50,972 bases of DNA from an uncultured Bacteroidales bacterium (GCA_946187865.1 CAMHST010000010.1:1-50972), one strand, 5' to 3'. Shown: positions 32,243-41,656, counted from the first letter of the stretch. The notes: generated from the sequence alone by a model not told the origin. Numbers and translations are program-made.

Positions 32243-33121
32243 ATGAAAAAGTTAATCGCTTTCGCAGCCATCGCCCTGTCGATGACCTGCGCGCTCCAGG
32301 CCCAGGAGGTGAAGGAGCAGGACCCTGCAGCCCATCAGGCCCGTGTTTTCCCCATCCCCGTAGAGCACCTGTATTTCCACAGCGAAATCCTGGGTGTAGA
32401 CAAGAATTTCTCCGTGATGTTGCCCCGCAGCTACAAAAACTCCCCGGACCGCAGGTACCCTGTGGTGTATATGCTCCACGGTGCCGGTGAAAACGACTGG
32501 GAATGGGCCAATATCGCCGTTTCCATGATCTCCGAGGCCATTACCATGATTACCAACGACGGTACCGCCGCCGAGTGCATCGTGGTGTTCCCCAATGCCA
32601 ACGAGGCCGGTCACATGGGGTATTTCAACCAGCCGGACTGGAAGTACGAGGACTATTTCTTCCAGGAACTCATGCCTTGCATTGACAAGCGTTACCGGAC
32701 CATCCCTGACAAGGGTCACCGCGCCATCGGCGGCCTGTCCATGGGCGGCGGCGGTTCGTTCAACTACGGCATGCGCCATCCGGAGCTGTTCTCCAGCGTG
32801 TATGCCATCAGTGCGGCCGTGAGCGCCAGCCTGTTCGAGAGCAGTGCCGAGAGCCCGGCCGTGCTTCCCGCCACCATGAACGGCGGTCACTACACGCCGG
32901 AGCAGATCGAGGCCGCCAAGAGCGTGTACTTCGTGCTGGACTGCGGCGACGACGACTTCCTGTTCGACGCCAACGTGGCCACCTACCAGCAGATGAAAAA
33001 GAACAAGATGAATGTCCAGTTCCGCTGCTATGACGGTGCGCACGCTTCTTACTACTGGTACGACGCCCTTCGCCGCGCCCTGGCCTACATGACCCGCCAC
33101 TTCTCCGAGCAGATGCCGTAG
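32243..33121 (+). CDS. Secreted alpha/beta-hydrolase esterase (feruloyl/acetyl esterase-like)
   Basis: A 292-residue single-domain esterase of the PF00756 type with signal peptide (ends LQAQ). The nucleophile is Ser166 in GLSMGG, the acid is probably in DCGDDDFLF and the His in DGAHASYYW. Unlike the esterases at 18726 and 21457 it has no N-terminal E-set domain. Relatives include feruloyl and xylan acetyl esterases and S-formylglutathione hydrolases; secretion favours a glycan ester. It is transcribed alone from a promoter that matches the main operon promoter, divergent from an Sde182-type lipoprotein, and ended by a strong shared terminator. Confidence 0.88.
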   Translation: MKKLIAFAAIALSMTCALQAQEVKEQDPAAHQARVFPIPVEHLYFHSEILGVDKNFSVMLPRSYKNSPDRRYPVVYMLHGAGENDWEWANIAVSMISEAITMITNDGTAAECIVVFPNANEAGHMGYFNQPDWKYEDYFFQELMPCIDKRYRTIPDKGHRAIGGLSMGGGGSFNYGMRHPELFSSVYAISAAVSASLFESSAESPAVLPATMNGGHYTPEQIEAAKSVYFVLDCGDDDFLFDANVATYQQMKKNKMNVQFRCYDGAHASYYWYDALRRALAYMTRHFSEQMP

Positions 33122-33143
33122 GCGGCGTCCGATGCCGTAAAAC

Positions 33144-33183
33144 AAAGCGCCTGCAGAGCCCTTCCGGAACTGCAGGCGCTTTT
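33144..33183. terminator. Bidirectional terminator between convergent genes
   Basis: AAAGCGCCTGCAG (33144-33156) and CTGCAGGCGCTTT (33170-33182) form a perfect 13-bp stem. It serves the esterase ending at 33121 and, from the other strand, the GH35-type gene ending at 33199. Confidence 0.85.
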
Positions 33184-33198
33184 GGATTGACCTGGGAC

Positions 33199-34917
33199 TT
33201 AATACTGGTACAGCTTTACCAGGAAGGCCTTGGCCGTACCCGTCCGGAACAGGGCGACACCCATGGAGGTTTCGTCTCCGTTCAGGCGGTGCAGGTAGGA
33301 AGACCCGTCGGTGTCGGTCCGGATTTCGTCCACCGAGAGGATATCGACAGTTTTCCCCGTATCCTCGCGTGCCAGGGATACCGACAGCGATCCGGAGCCG
33401 ACACCCCCGAGGACCAGGAATTCATCCTCGCCCTTTTGGAGGACGAGTACGCCCGTGGCGGTCTGGGAAGACGCGCCGGAAGGTCTTGTGGCGCTGACCC
33501 CGGCCGTCGCGGCGAACAGGTCCAACCGGTTGGGACGAAGCGAAAAACGGTATTTTCCCAAAACGGCGCTGTCGGTATTCCGCCCGTTCGCGGGGTCCAG
33601 CAGCAGGCCGATCGTGTTTCCTCCGCGGATCTCATCCAGGTAGCGCCCCAAGAGCGTGTAGGCCAGGCGGAAGGACGGGTCGTCGGGGTTTGCCGACAAG
33701 GTTACGCCGCCGCCGTCTATCCCGAAGGGGGCGTAGCACAGGGGCTGATAGCGCCCGAACGTATAAAAGGCCCGGGAGGCTCCGTCCGGCGTCGAGGTGG
33801 TCTCGGGAATGAACAGAGGATTCCCGAAGGAAGAGAAGGTGCTGCAGACCCAGTCGTAGATTCCGGTGGCGTAGATGTCCACGGCATAGAGGTCGATGGA
33901 GGGTGCCGCCGCCCGCCAGATGTCGAACAGGTGGGCCTGCGCTCCGCCGGAGGGATATTTCCCGGGTTCCTGTCCGCTTTCCTGCTTGAGCCAGGCGTTG
34001 ACGAACATCGGCAGATTGTACTCCTTCTTGCCGGCCGCGGCGATGTGCTCTACGTAAGTGGCATAGTTCCAGGCGTTGAAAAGCTCTTCCGTAAGGCCGG
34101 GATAAGTGTCTTGCCAGGATTCGCCCAGGGACAGGTCTCCTTGTCCGAACACCTCTTCCCAGGTGCCGGAGCTGCGTTTTCCGCTCCTTTCCCAGGCCGA
34201 CAGGACAGCGGGGTGCAGCTCTCTTTCATGGGCTTTCAGGTATGCGGTCAGCGCATCGGGAACCTTTCCCTTGAACGCTTTGTCGGCAGCGGGAGAGTAG
34301 TCCCGCCGGGACCGGTTCTCTCCGCCCATGTACGTGGACATCATGTCCAGGGTACCCATCTCGTTCTCTACCTGGACCAGGATTACGGTGCCGTCTTTGT
34401 CATAGTCCCGGATATGGGCCATCATGCGGGCAAAGGCTTTTGCGTCGGCCTGCATGGTATTCTTCCCCAGGGCCGACAGGTAAGGCGCAGGGCTTCCGCC
34501 CTTGAACGCAGCCCGGGGAAACCGTTTTCCGTCTTTCTTCACCCAGGCGGGCACGTAGGTGGACACCCCGTTTTTCCAGGAGCCGAACCATAGGACGACC
34601 AGCTTGAGTCCCTGCTCCCGGGCACCGTCAATCATGGCGTCCAGGACGGTGAAGTCGAAATGGTTCTCTTCCGGCTCCACCAGTTCCCAGCTCATGGCTG
34701 CGATGACCGTATTCAGCCGGTTGGCTTTCATCCGGGCCCAGACATCCCGCTGTCCGGCGACGCTGCCCGTGGTGGAGTTGTGCAGTTCCCCGGCCAGGAG
34801 GGTAAAAGGTTTCCCGTCCACCAGCAGCTCTCCATTGTGATAGGAGCTGGGCTGGCCCCATCCCGGAAGGGCGCTCAGGGACAGAATCAGGATAAGGGAT
34901 AAGGCAATCTTTTTCAT
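33199..34917 (-). CDS. GH35-type beta-galactosidase with DUF5597-like C-terminal region
   Basis: A 572-residue secreted enzyme with signal peptide (ends GWGQ). The GH35 barrel starts at residue about 30 (LLVDGKPFTLLAGELHNS); the acid/base is Glu186 in QVENEMG and the nucleophile is Glu372 in FIPETTS. The last 150 residues resemble DUF5597, as in the Cellvibrio Bgl35A type that removes galactose from xyloglucan oligosaccharides. The start at 34917 is chosen because it begins the signal peptide. It is monocistronic, with a possible promoter box TATCTTTG (minus) at 35024-35031. The expected reaction is release of terminal beta-galactose in the periplasm; the parent glycan is not certain. Confidence 0.87.
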   Translation of the reverse strand: MKKIALSLILILSLSALPGWGQPSSYHNGELLVDGKPFTLLAGELHNSTTGSVAGQRDVWARMKANRLNTVIAAMSWELVEPEENHFDFTVLDAMIDGAREQGLKLVVLWFGSWKNGVSTYVPAWVKKDGKRFPRAAFKGGSPAPYLSALGKNTMQADAKAFARMMAHIRDYDKDGTVILVQVENEMGTLDMMSTYMGGENRSRRDYSPAADKAFKGKVPDALTAYLKAHERELHPAVLSAWERSGKRSSGTWEEVFGQGDLSLGESWQDTYPGLTEELFNAWNYATYVEHIAAAGKKEYNLPMFVNAWLKQESGQEPGKYPSGGAQAHLFDIWRAAAPSIDLYAVDIYATGIYDWVCSTFSSFGNPLFIPETTSTPDGASRAFYTFGRYQPLCYAPFGIDGGGVTLSANPDDPSFRLAYTLLGRYLDEIRGGNTIGLLLDPANGRNTDSAVLGKYRFSLRPNRLDLFAATAGVSATRPSGASSQTATGVLVLQKGEDEFLVLGGVGSGSLSVSLAREDTGKTVDILSVDEIRTDTDGSSYLHRLNGDETSMGVALFRTGTAKAFLVKLYQY

Positions 34918-35023
34918 ACGTTTGATGTTGGGTTCCAATTAATTGTACAAAGACCCTCACCATGCCCTGGCCGATGACTTGAAGGATTGTCTTCCTGTCG
35001 GCCGGTTTGATGTGATCCTGCAG

Positions 35024-35031
35024 CAAAGATA
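35024..35031 (-). promoter_or_regulatory. Possible -7 element of the GH35-type gene
   Basis: The minus strand reads TATCTTTG about 107 bp before the start at 34917, implying a leader of roughly 100 nt. No good -33 box is seen at 19 bp, so support is moderate. Confidence 0.4.
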
Positions 35032-35083
35032 CGGATTTCTTGTTTGTCGGCGCCATTCCGGAGGGCAGTTTTTTTGCAGAAAC

Positions 35084-35114
35084 TTTGCCGGGCGGAAAAA
35101 AATGGTTACCTTTA
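35084..35114 (+). promoter_or_regulatory. Promoter of the nucleoside hydrolase-GH2-GH30 operon
   Basis: TTTG at 35084-35087, 19 bp, then TACCTTTA at 35107-35114, one base off TAnnTTTG. The ATG at 35168 lies about 50 nt downstream. The TTTCG boxes of the other forward promoters are absent, so this operon may be under separate control. Confidence 0.6.
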
Positions 35115-35167
35115 CTCAATCATCGGCCGGCAATGCTGCATGCCGTATAACCACTAAGACTACTGAT

Positions 35168-36211
35168 ATGAAAAAAGCGCTTCTTGTGCTGCTTGCCGCT
35201 GCCACGGGCATCAGCCTTATGGCCCAGCCTCCCCAAAACGGTCCCCGTCCTTCCATGGCGCAGGGCGGCCGTGTGAAAGTGCTCATCGACAACGATCTCT
35301 GCGGCGACGGAGACGGTCTGTTCCATCTGGTCCACCAGCTCCTGTGCACCAGTTCCGACGTGCGGGGCATCGTGGGGGCCCATGTGGGCGCCCGTGCCCA
35401 GGCCTGGGGACAGACTGCCGGAGAAGCGGCGGCCCGCAACAATGCGGAAATCTCTGCCAGCCGGGCTTCCGAGATCCTGGAACTGGTGGGGAAGGCCGGT
35501 GCCATCACCGTGAAACCGGGTGCTCCCGGGCCCATGCAGGATGAGGGAACCCCGATAGAATCGGAAGGCGCCAGGCTCATCATAGAAGAGGCCCGCAAGG
35601 CCTCTCCCGAGCGTCCGCTGTACCTTTTGTTCGGCGGCCCGCTCACCGATATCGCCAGCGCCTGGCTCATGGACCCTTCCATTTCCCGGAACGTGATCCT
35701 GGTGTGGATCGGCGGTCAGGAGTATCCCTTCGGCCATCCGTTCCCGCCGGAGCATCTGCGGGGCAACAATCTGGTGGAGTATAACTTGCGGCTGGATGTG
35801 GCCTCGGCCCGGACCGTATTCAACCGGAGCGACCTTACTGTCTGGCAGATCCCCCGCGACGTGTACCGCCAGACGATGTACAGCATGGCGGAGATCGACG
35901 ACAAGATTGCCCCGCTGGGAAAGATCGGGGCCTACCTGAGCGGGAAATTGGGCGGCTTCGCCCGCATGGCTGACACTTATGTGCTGGGAGACAGCCCGCT
36001 GTGCCTGGTGAGCACCCTGACCACCACCTTCGAGCCCGGTGCGGCCGGCAGCTTCTACCAGACCACGGCCGCTCCCTATATCACCGGCGAAGGCCTGTAC
36101 GATTTCACCCGTGCGGGAAGGGAAATCATTGTGTACAAGAGCATAGACACCCGTCTGCTATTCGGCGACATGGAATCCCGCATTCGCCTTTTCACCCGGA
36201 ATGAACAATAA
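35168..36211 (+). CDS. Secreted nucleoside hydrolase-family protein
   Basis: A 347-residue protein with signal peptide (ends LMAQ) and a nucleoside-hydrolase domain. The N-terminal acidic motif is unusual: DNDLCGDGDG (Asp41, Asp43, Asp47, Asp49) instead of DxDPGxDD. LYLLFGGPLTDIASAW matches the family's typical GPLTN(I/L)A region. The C-terminal part includes DSPLCLVSTLTTTFEPG. Ordinary members cleave the N-glycosidic bond of nucleosides. A secreted one leading an operon with GH2 (15 bp) and GH30 suggests action on a glycan or a plant nucleoside. The ATG at 35168 follows the promoter; upstream in-frame codons overlap it. The function is uncertain. Confidence 0.8.
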   Translation: MKKALLVLLAAATGISLMAQPPQNGPRPSMAQGGRVKVLIDNDLCGDGDGLFHLVHQLLCTSSDVRGIVGAHVGARAQAWGQTAGEAAARNNAEISASRASEILELVGKAGAITVKPGAPGPMQDEGTPIESEGARLIIEEARKASPERPLYLLFGGPLTDIASAWLMDPSISRNVILVWIGGQEYPFGHPFPPEHLRGNNLVEYNLRLDVASARTVFNRSDLTVWQIPRDVYRQTMYSMAEIDDKIAPLGKIGAYLSGKLGGFARMADTYVLGDSPLCLVSTLTTTFEPGAAGSFYQTTAAPYITGEGLYDFTRAGREIIVYKSIDTRLLFGDMESRIRLFTRNEQ

Positions 36212-36226
36212 ACAATCATACTGACC

Positions 36227-39200
36227 ATGCGCAAAACTTGCCTTTTCCTTGCCTGCGTGCTTTTGTCCGCCCAGGCTTTTGCCCAGGACAAGCCTTACAT
36301 GGAAGACTTGCCTTATTATGTGGAGAACCTGGCGGTCTTTGAGAAGAACCAGGAGCCCGGCCGGGCCTACCATATCCCGGAGCAGCATCTTTCCCTGAAC
36401 GGGAAATGGAAGTTCCAGTACTTCGAATCTCCGCTGGATGTGCCCAAAACCTTCTTCCAGACGGGCTTCAACGACAAAAAGTGGCCCCTGATCGAGGTTC
36501 CCTCCAACTGGGAGATGCAGGGGTTCGGTGAGCCGCTGTTCCGTAATGTAACCACTCCGTTCCCCAACAAGATGCCCCAGTCGCGCCTGGAACGGTTCCA
36601 GAAGATCCTGGACGACCCCAACGCCTCCGAACTGGAGAAGGGCATGGCCCGGTACCGGATGAGCGGCGCCATGGGCGGGGATCCCTTCACCGTCCAGATC
36701 CCGGGTGTCCCGTGGGACCTGAACCCCACCGGCGCATACCGGACCTCGTTTACGGTGCCCAAGGCCTGGAAGGGAGAGAAAGTGTTCCTCCGCTTCGAGA
36801 AAGTGGCTTCCGCTTCCTTTGTCTGGGTAAACGGAAAGGAAGTGGGCTATAACGAGGGTGCCCAGGAGCCGGCCGAATACGACATTACCCCGTACCTGAA
36901 ATCCGGCAAGAACACCCTGGCCGTGCTGGTGCTCAAGTACTCCGACGGTTACTACCTGGAAAGCCAGGATTACTGGCGCCTGGCCGGTATCTTCGACGAC
37001 GTGGTGCTCTATGCGACGCCCCAGGCCCGCCTGTTCGACTGGCAGGTGATTACGGACTTCGGAGCGGACTTCAAGGATTCGGACCTGTCCCTCACCGTGG
37101 ATGTGAAGGGCTATGATATTGACAAGCAGGGCTATAAGGTGCGCGCCGGCGTGTCCAAGGACGGCAAGGGAGTAGCCAAGATGGAGAGTGCCTCCTTCGG
37201 CCTTGCGCCGGGTTCCCTCCAGACCCTCAAGATGGGCGCCAGGGTAAGCGCTCCTGAAAAATGGACCTCCGACACGCCCGTGCTCTACAACCTGGACATG
37301 GAGCTGGTGGATGCCGACGGAAAAGTGGTGGACGCCGTCTCCAAGCGCATCGGCTTCAAGAAGACCGAAATCCGCGAGGGCGTGTTCTATCTCAACGGAA
37401 CGCCCATCAAAGTGAGCGCCGAGTGCTCCCACATGCAGCATCCGGAACTGGGCCATACCATGGACGAGGCCACCATCCGCAAGGACATGGAAATCCTGAA
37501 GCGGTTCAATTTCAACGGTGTACGCACGTCCCACTATCCGCCCGTAAACAAGTATCTGGAGCTGGCCGACGAGTACGGCCTGTTTGTCATCGACGAAACG
37601 GGTGATGAGGCCCACGCCACCGAATATGTGAGCGAAATGCCGGAATTCACTCAGATGTACAAGGAACGTGTGCGCCGGATGGTGCTGCGCGACCGCAACC
37701 ACCCCTGCGTCCTGTTCTGGAGCGCCGGCAACGAGAGCGGCGAGGGCGACAACATCACCGAGGTGGTGAAGGAAGGCAAGCGCCTGGATCCCACCCGTTT
37801 CTGGATGTACGGCGGCAATGCGCCCAAGCATCCCGCAGAGGACATCGTGGGTCCCCGCTATCCTTCTCCGCTGGAGCATGAGATGGGATACGGCCTGGAC
37901 CGGGAAGACCTGCGTCCTTCCTTCATGGACGAATACCTCTCTGTGGCCGGCAACGGTGGCGGCGGCATGGACGACTACTGGGATGTGATTTATTCGCATC
38001 CGAAGCTCCTCGGCGGCGCCATTTGGGACTTCGTGAGCGTGGGCATCACGCAGCCGGTACGTGCCCTCAAGGACAAGTCCCCGAACGCCGTCCCCGCGCA
38101 CATCATGGGCCGGGCCAAGCTGGTGGCGGGGCCTACGGGCAAGGCCATCGACCTGAACAAGCAGGACCAGTGGGTCCAGGTGTACCGGGCCAATTCCGTG
38201 GAAATCTCGGGAGACAAACTCACCCTTACCCTGGACATCTTCCCCCGCAAATTCAACAAGAGCGGCGGCTATCTCATCACCAAGGGCGAAAATCAGTACG
38301 GGCTTAAACAGCAGGGGGCAGACAAACTGGACTTCTATCTGGACAACGGCCGCAAACAGACCCTTACCGCCTCTCTCCCCGCAGATTGGGAGAACAAGTG
38401 GCACAACGTGACCGCCACGTATGACGGTTCGGCCATGAAGATCTATATCGATGGCGCGGAAGCGGCTTCCCAGCCCATGAGCGGCGCCATCCGCAACCTG
38501 CCGCTGTCCCTGTGCATCGGCCGCAGCGAAGAGGCCAACGGCCAGGAAATCAATGTGTACATCTGCGATGCCCTTATCGACAATGTGGGCGTGTTTGCCG
38601 ATGCCGTAAAGCCCGGCCAGTTCAATCCTTCCAAGGCCGGCCTGTGGCTGGATTTCGAGGAAGAGACGCAGAAGGGTACCTTCTATTCCTACGGTGCCGG
38701 CGCCCGCACGTACGGCTCCATCTGGCCGGACCGCGTTCCCCAGCCGGAGATGTGGCAGATGAAAAAGAGCACCCAGCCCCTCAAGTTCGAGCTGCTGAAC
38801 CCGGAACTGGGCACGGTGGAAGTCTGGAACCGCAGCAACTTCCTCAACGCTTCCTATTACAAGACCTCCTGGACCATTACGGCCGACGACGAAGTGGTGG
38901 CCTCCGGCGACCTCAAACTGGATGTGGATCCGCAGTCCCGCGCGGTGGTACGCATCCCGCTGCAGCGTCCCCAGGCCGCTCCCGGCAAGGAATATCGGCT
39001 GAATATCAGTTCCGTGCTCTCCGCCGACGAGATGTGGGCCCCCAAGGGCCATGAGGTGTCCTGGGACCAGTTCGAGCTGACGGCCTGGAATGTCCCCGCC
39101 GCTCCCGCGGCCGCCCCTGCCGGGAAAGTCTCCCTGGCACAGGACAAGCAGCGGATCACCGCATCCGGTGCGGGTTTCGCCTATCAGTTCGACGCTGTCA

Positions 39201-40090
39201 CCGGCGCCCTGGTGTCTGCGGTGGTGGATGGCAAGGAACTGCTGAAAGAGCCCCTGAAACTCAATGTCTGGCGCGCCCCCGTGGCCAATGAGGTGGACGG
39301 CTGGAACGGCGGCAGTATCGGCCGGCTCAATGTCACCGGGTATGGTGCCATCGGCCATTCGCAGGTGATTGCCTCGCTCTATTACTCCACCGGCCTGGAT
39401 CAGCTGGGCACCCTCCCGGTCCGGGTACAGGGCAGGGAAGCCGGCGACGAAGTGGTGGTGGAAGTCCGCGAGCTGGAGCTCCTGGGCGGCGGCCGCTCCC
39501 AGATGGGACAGCTGGACGCCTACATCATGGGGCGCTCCTACAACGGCTTTGACAATACGTACAAGTGGCATGTCGCCGCCGACGGAACCCTTACCGTGCA
39601 TCATGTGGTGCATCCGCAGGGGAACATGCCGACATTCCTCCCGCGCCTGGGCGTCACCCTCACCCTGGACAAGAGCCTGTCCAACGTGCAGTGGTACGGC
39701 CGCGGCCCGCAGGCATCCTACCCGGACCGCAAGAGCGGCTACCGCATGGGCGTCTGGAAGAGCGACATAGACGCCATGTACGAGCCCTACCTGATTCCGC
39801 AGGACTACGGCCTGAGGACGGACAACCGCTGGGTCCGCTTTACGGATGCTTCCGGCAAGGGCCTGGAATTCCGCATGGACCAGCCGTTCGCCTTCAATGC
39901 CTACGACTGCACCACGGAGAACCTGACCAAGGCTGTGTACCAGTACCAGCTCCAGCGCGGCGGTGACATCACCGTGAACCTGGACTATGCCACCTCCGGT
40001 GTAGGCTGCACGGCCCGCGGCATCTTCGACGCCTACCGGGCGTACCCCCAGGGCTATGAGCGTACCATCACCATCCGGCCTGTAAAATAA
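36227..40090 (+). CDS. Glycoside hydrolase family 2 (beta-galactosidase type) with inserted LamG domain
   Basis: A 1287-residue secreted GH2 with signal peptide (ends AFAQ). Domain order by eye: sugar-binding domain (about 50-250; LNGKWKFQYF, VPSNWEMQGFG), Ig-like domain (to about 370), TIM barrel (about 370-620), a LamG/concanavalin-like domain (about 630-810; DKLDFYLDNGRKQTL, WHNVTATYDGSAMKIYIDG), an Ig-like domain, and a beta-galactosidase small-chain-like C-terminus (about 975-1287; WYGRGPQASYPDRKSG). The acid/base is Glu503 in GNESGEG and the nucleophile Glu569 in MDEY. It probably removes beta-galactose or a related sugar. It is second in a three-gene operon, 15 bp after the nucleoside hydrolase and 9 bp before GH30. 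Confidence 0.9.
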   Translation: MRKTCLFLACVLLSAQAFAQDKPYMEDLPYYVENLAVFEKNQEPGRAYHIPEQHLSLNGKWKFQYFESPLDVPKTFFQTGFNDKKWPLIEVPSNWEMQGFGEPLFRNVTTPFPNKMPQSRLERFQKILDDPNASELEKGMARYRMSGAMGGDPFTVQIPGVPWDLNPTGAYRTSFTVPKAWKGEKVFLRFEKVASASFVWVNGKEVGYNEGAQEPAEYDITPYLKSGKNTLAVLVLKYSDGYYLESQDYWRLAGIFDDVVLYATPQARLFDWQVITDFGADFKDSDLSLTVDVKGYDIDKQGYKVRAGVSKDGKGVAKMESASFGLAPGSLQTLKMGARVSAPEKWTSDTPVLYNLDMELVDADGKVVDAVSKRIGFKKTEIREGVFYLNGTPIKVSAECSHMQHPELGHTMDEATIRKDMEILKRFNFNGVRTSHYPPVNKYLELADEYGLFVIDETGDEAHATEYVSEMPEFTQMYKERVRRMVLRDRNHPCVLFWSAGNESGEGDNITEVVKEGKRLDPTRFWMYGGNAPKHPAEDIVGPRYPSPLEHEMGYGLDREDLRPSFMDEYLSVAGNGGGGMDDYWDVIYSHPKLLGGAIWDFVSVGITQPVRALKDKSPNAVPAHIMGRAKLVAGPTGKAIDLNKQDQWVQVYRANSVEISGDKLTLTLDIFPRKFNKSGGYLITKGENQYGLKQQGADKLDFYLDNGRKQTLTASLPADWENKWHNVTATYDGSAMKIYIDGAEAASQPMSGAIRNLPLSLCIGRSEEANGQEINVYICDALIDNVGVFADAVKPGQFNPSKAGLWLDFEEETQKGTFYSYGAGARTYGSIWPDRVPQPEMWQMKKSTQPLKFELLNPELGTVEVWNRSNFLNASYYKTSWTITADDEVVASGDLKLDVDPQSRAVVRIPLQRPQAAPGKEYRLNISSVLSADEMWAPKGHEVSWDQFELTAWNVPAAPAAAPAGKVSLAQDKQRITASGAGFAYQFDAVTGALVSAVVDGKELLKEPLKLNVWRAPVANEVDGWNGGSIGRLNVTGYGAIGHSQVIASLYYSTGLDQLGTLPVRVQGREAGDEVVVEVRELELLGGGRSQMGQLDAYIMGRSYNGFDNTYKWHVAADGTLTVHHVVHPQGNMPTFLPRLGVTLTLDKSLSNVQWYGRGPQASYPDRKSGYRMGVWKSDIDAMYEPYLIPQDYGLRTDNRWVRFTDASGKGLEFRMDQPFAFNAYDCTTENLTKAVYQYQLQRGGDITVNLDYATSGVGCTARGIFDAYRAYPQGYERTITIRPVK

Positions 40091-40099
40091 CCTCGTCTT

Positions 40100-41602
40100 A
40101 TGAAAAAGTTTTTTCTCTTGTTTCTGAGTGCGGCCGCACTGGCCGCCTGCAGCTCCGACAAAGTGGAATGGATTTCCTCCACCTTTGAGAATCCCTGGGT
40201 GGCCGGGGATGCAGAAAGTATTACGGCCGAAGCCGCCGAGGCTACAGTGGTAATCGACCCGGCACAGACCCTGCAGACCATGGAGGGCTTCGGCACCGCC
40301 GCCAGCGAACTCAGCTGGTCTTCCCTGAGCGTACTCACCGACGAGGAGCGTGAGACCATCTTCCGCGAGCTTTTCGCTCCCGGAGTGGGCGCCTCCTTCC
40401 AGATGGCCCGTACCCCGATCGGCGCCAGCGACTTCGCCCTGGAGTACTATTCCTACGACGACGTAGACGGTGACTTTGCCATGGAGCACTTCTCCATCGA
40501 CCGGGACAAGAACTACCTGCTGCCCTTCCTCAAGAGCGCCCAGAAGGCCAATCCCGCCCTCCGGGTATGGGGTTCCCCCTGGTGCCCGCCGGCCTGGCTC
40601 AAGGTGAACAATCACTACGCCAACACCTCTACCCGTCCGCTGGCCCGCCGCTTCGAGGAAATGCGCAAGCGGCAGGAGAACATGGATGATACCCGCGCCA
40701 CCGGCGGCAGCACCTTCGGCTTCAACCCGATGCGCCTGGCCGACAACGGCCTGGACGAGGACAAGCAGATCCGCGAGGGGACCGACGCCTTCACCCTGGA
40801 GCCGGAGTATCTGAACGCCTATGCGCTCTACTTCGGCAAGTATGTCGATGCCTACAAGGCCGAGGGCATTCCGATCTACATGGTGATGCCGCAGAACGAG
40901 CCCAACTCCGCCCAGTGGTATCCCGCCTGCACCTGGACGCCGGACGGTCTGAAGAAGTTCATCGCCGTCCTGGGTCCCGAAATGCAGAAGCGGGGCGTGG
41001 AAGTATGGCTGGGCACCATCGAACGGGCCGACGTGAGCATGTGGGACCAGATTGTGAACGACCCGGCTGCAGGCCCCTACATCAAGGGTATGGGCTTCCA
41101 GTGGGCCGGCAAGGAGGCGCTTCCGGGCATGCACGCCGAATTCCCGCAGCTGCCCTGCTACATGACCGAGCAGGAATGCGGCAACGGCGCCAACGACTGG
41201 AAAGGTGCCATGCACGCCTGGGACCTGATGCGCGAGTATATCGCCAACGGCTGCCAGGGCTATTTCTACTGGAACACCTCCCTGTTCGAGGGTGAAGCCA
41301 GCTCCTGGGGCTGGAACCAGAACTCCCTCGTGACCGTGAACCGCGAGAACAAGACCTGGCGTTTCACGCCTGAGTTCTACATCATCAAGCACGCCAGCCA
41401 CTATGTGCAGCCCGGCGCCAAGGTGGTGAAACTCTCCGGTACCTTTGAAGACGCCCTCGCTTTCGTGAACCCGGACGGCAAGGTAGTGGTGCTGGCCGCC
41501 AACCAGACCGGCGAGGCCAAGCCCGTCACCTTCCAGGTGGCCGGCAAGAAGGCCAGGACCGCCACGCTTCCCGCCAATTCCCTGAACACGTTCGTGTTCT
41601 GA
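40100..41602 (+). CDS. Glycoside hydrolase family 30 lipoprotein
   Basis: A 500-residue GH30 lipoprotein (lipobox LAAC, Cys17). It has the (alpha/beta)8 barrel plus side beta-domain: EGFGTAASELSW near residue 60, WGSPWCPPAWLK, acid/base Glu267 in PQNEPNS, nucleophile Glu357 in MTEQECG, and a C-terminal beta-domain (VVLAANQTGEAKPVTF). GH30 includes beta-glucosidases, beta-1,6-glucanases, beta-1,6-galactanases and glucuronoxylanases; the subfamily cannot be fixed by eye. With GH115, GH2 and GH35 nearby, an endo-galactanase or xylanase role would be sensible. It is last in its operon and followed by a strong terminator. Confidence 0.9.
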   Translation: MKKFFLLFLSAAALAACSSDKVEWISSTFENPWVAGDAESITAEAAEATVVIDPAQTLQTMEGFGTAASELSWSSLSVLTDEERETIFRELFAPGVGASFQMARTPIGASDFALEYYSYDDVDGDFAMEHFSIDRDKNYLLPFLKSAQKANPALRVWGSPWCPPAWLKVNNHYANTSTRPLARRFEEMRKRQENMDDTRATGGSTFGFNPMRLADNGLDEDKQIREGTDAFTLEPEYLNAYALYFGKYVDAYKAEGIPIYMVMPQNEPNSAQWYPACTWTPDGLKKFIAVLGPEMQKRGVEVWLGTIERADVSMWDQIVNDPAAGPYIKGMGFQWAGKEALPGMHAEFPQLPCYMTEQECGNGANDWKGAMHAWDLMREYIANGCQGYFYWNTSLFEGEASSWGWNQNSLVTVNRENKTWRFTPEFYIIKHASHYVQPGAKVVKLSGTFEDALAFVNPDGKVVVLAANQTGEAKPVTFQVAGKKARTATLPANSLNTFVF

Positions 41603-41622
41603 TACATTCTTCCATACATTTT

Positions 41623-41656
41623 AAAGGCCGATCCCGGGAAGGATCGGCCTTTTGCT
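41623..41656. terminator. Bidirectional terminator after GH30
   Basis: AAAGGCCGATCC (41623-41634) and GGATCGGCCTTT (41641-41652) form a perfect 12-bp stem with a 6-nt loop. It ends the GH30 transcript and, on the other strand, the acetylesterase operon ending at 41659. Confidence 0.85.

Noticed and set aside
36158..41401. A 1747-codon open frame on the minus strand, antisense to GH2 and GH30
   Set aside because: The sense frames give recognisable GH2 and GH30 proteins with catalytic motifs and signal peptides. The antisense translation is low-complexity and matches no family; it arises from GC-rich codon bias.
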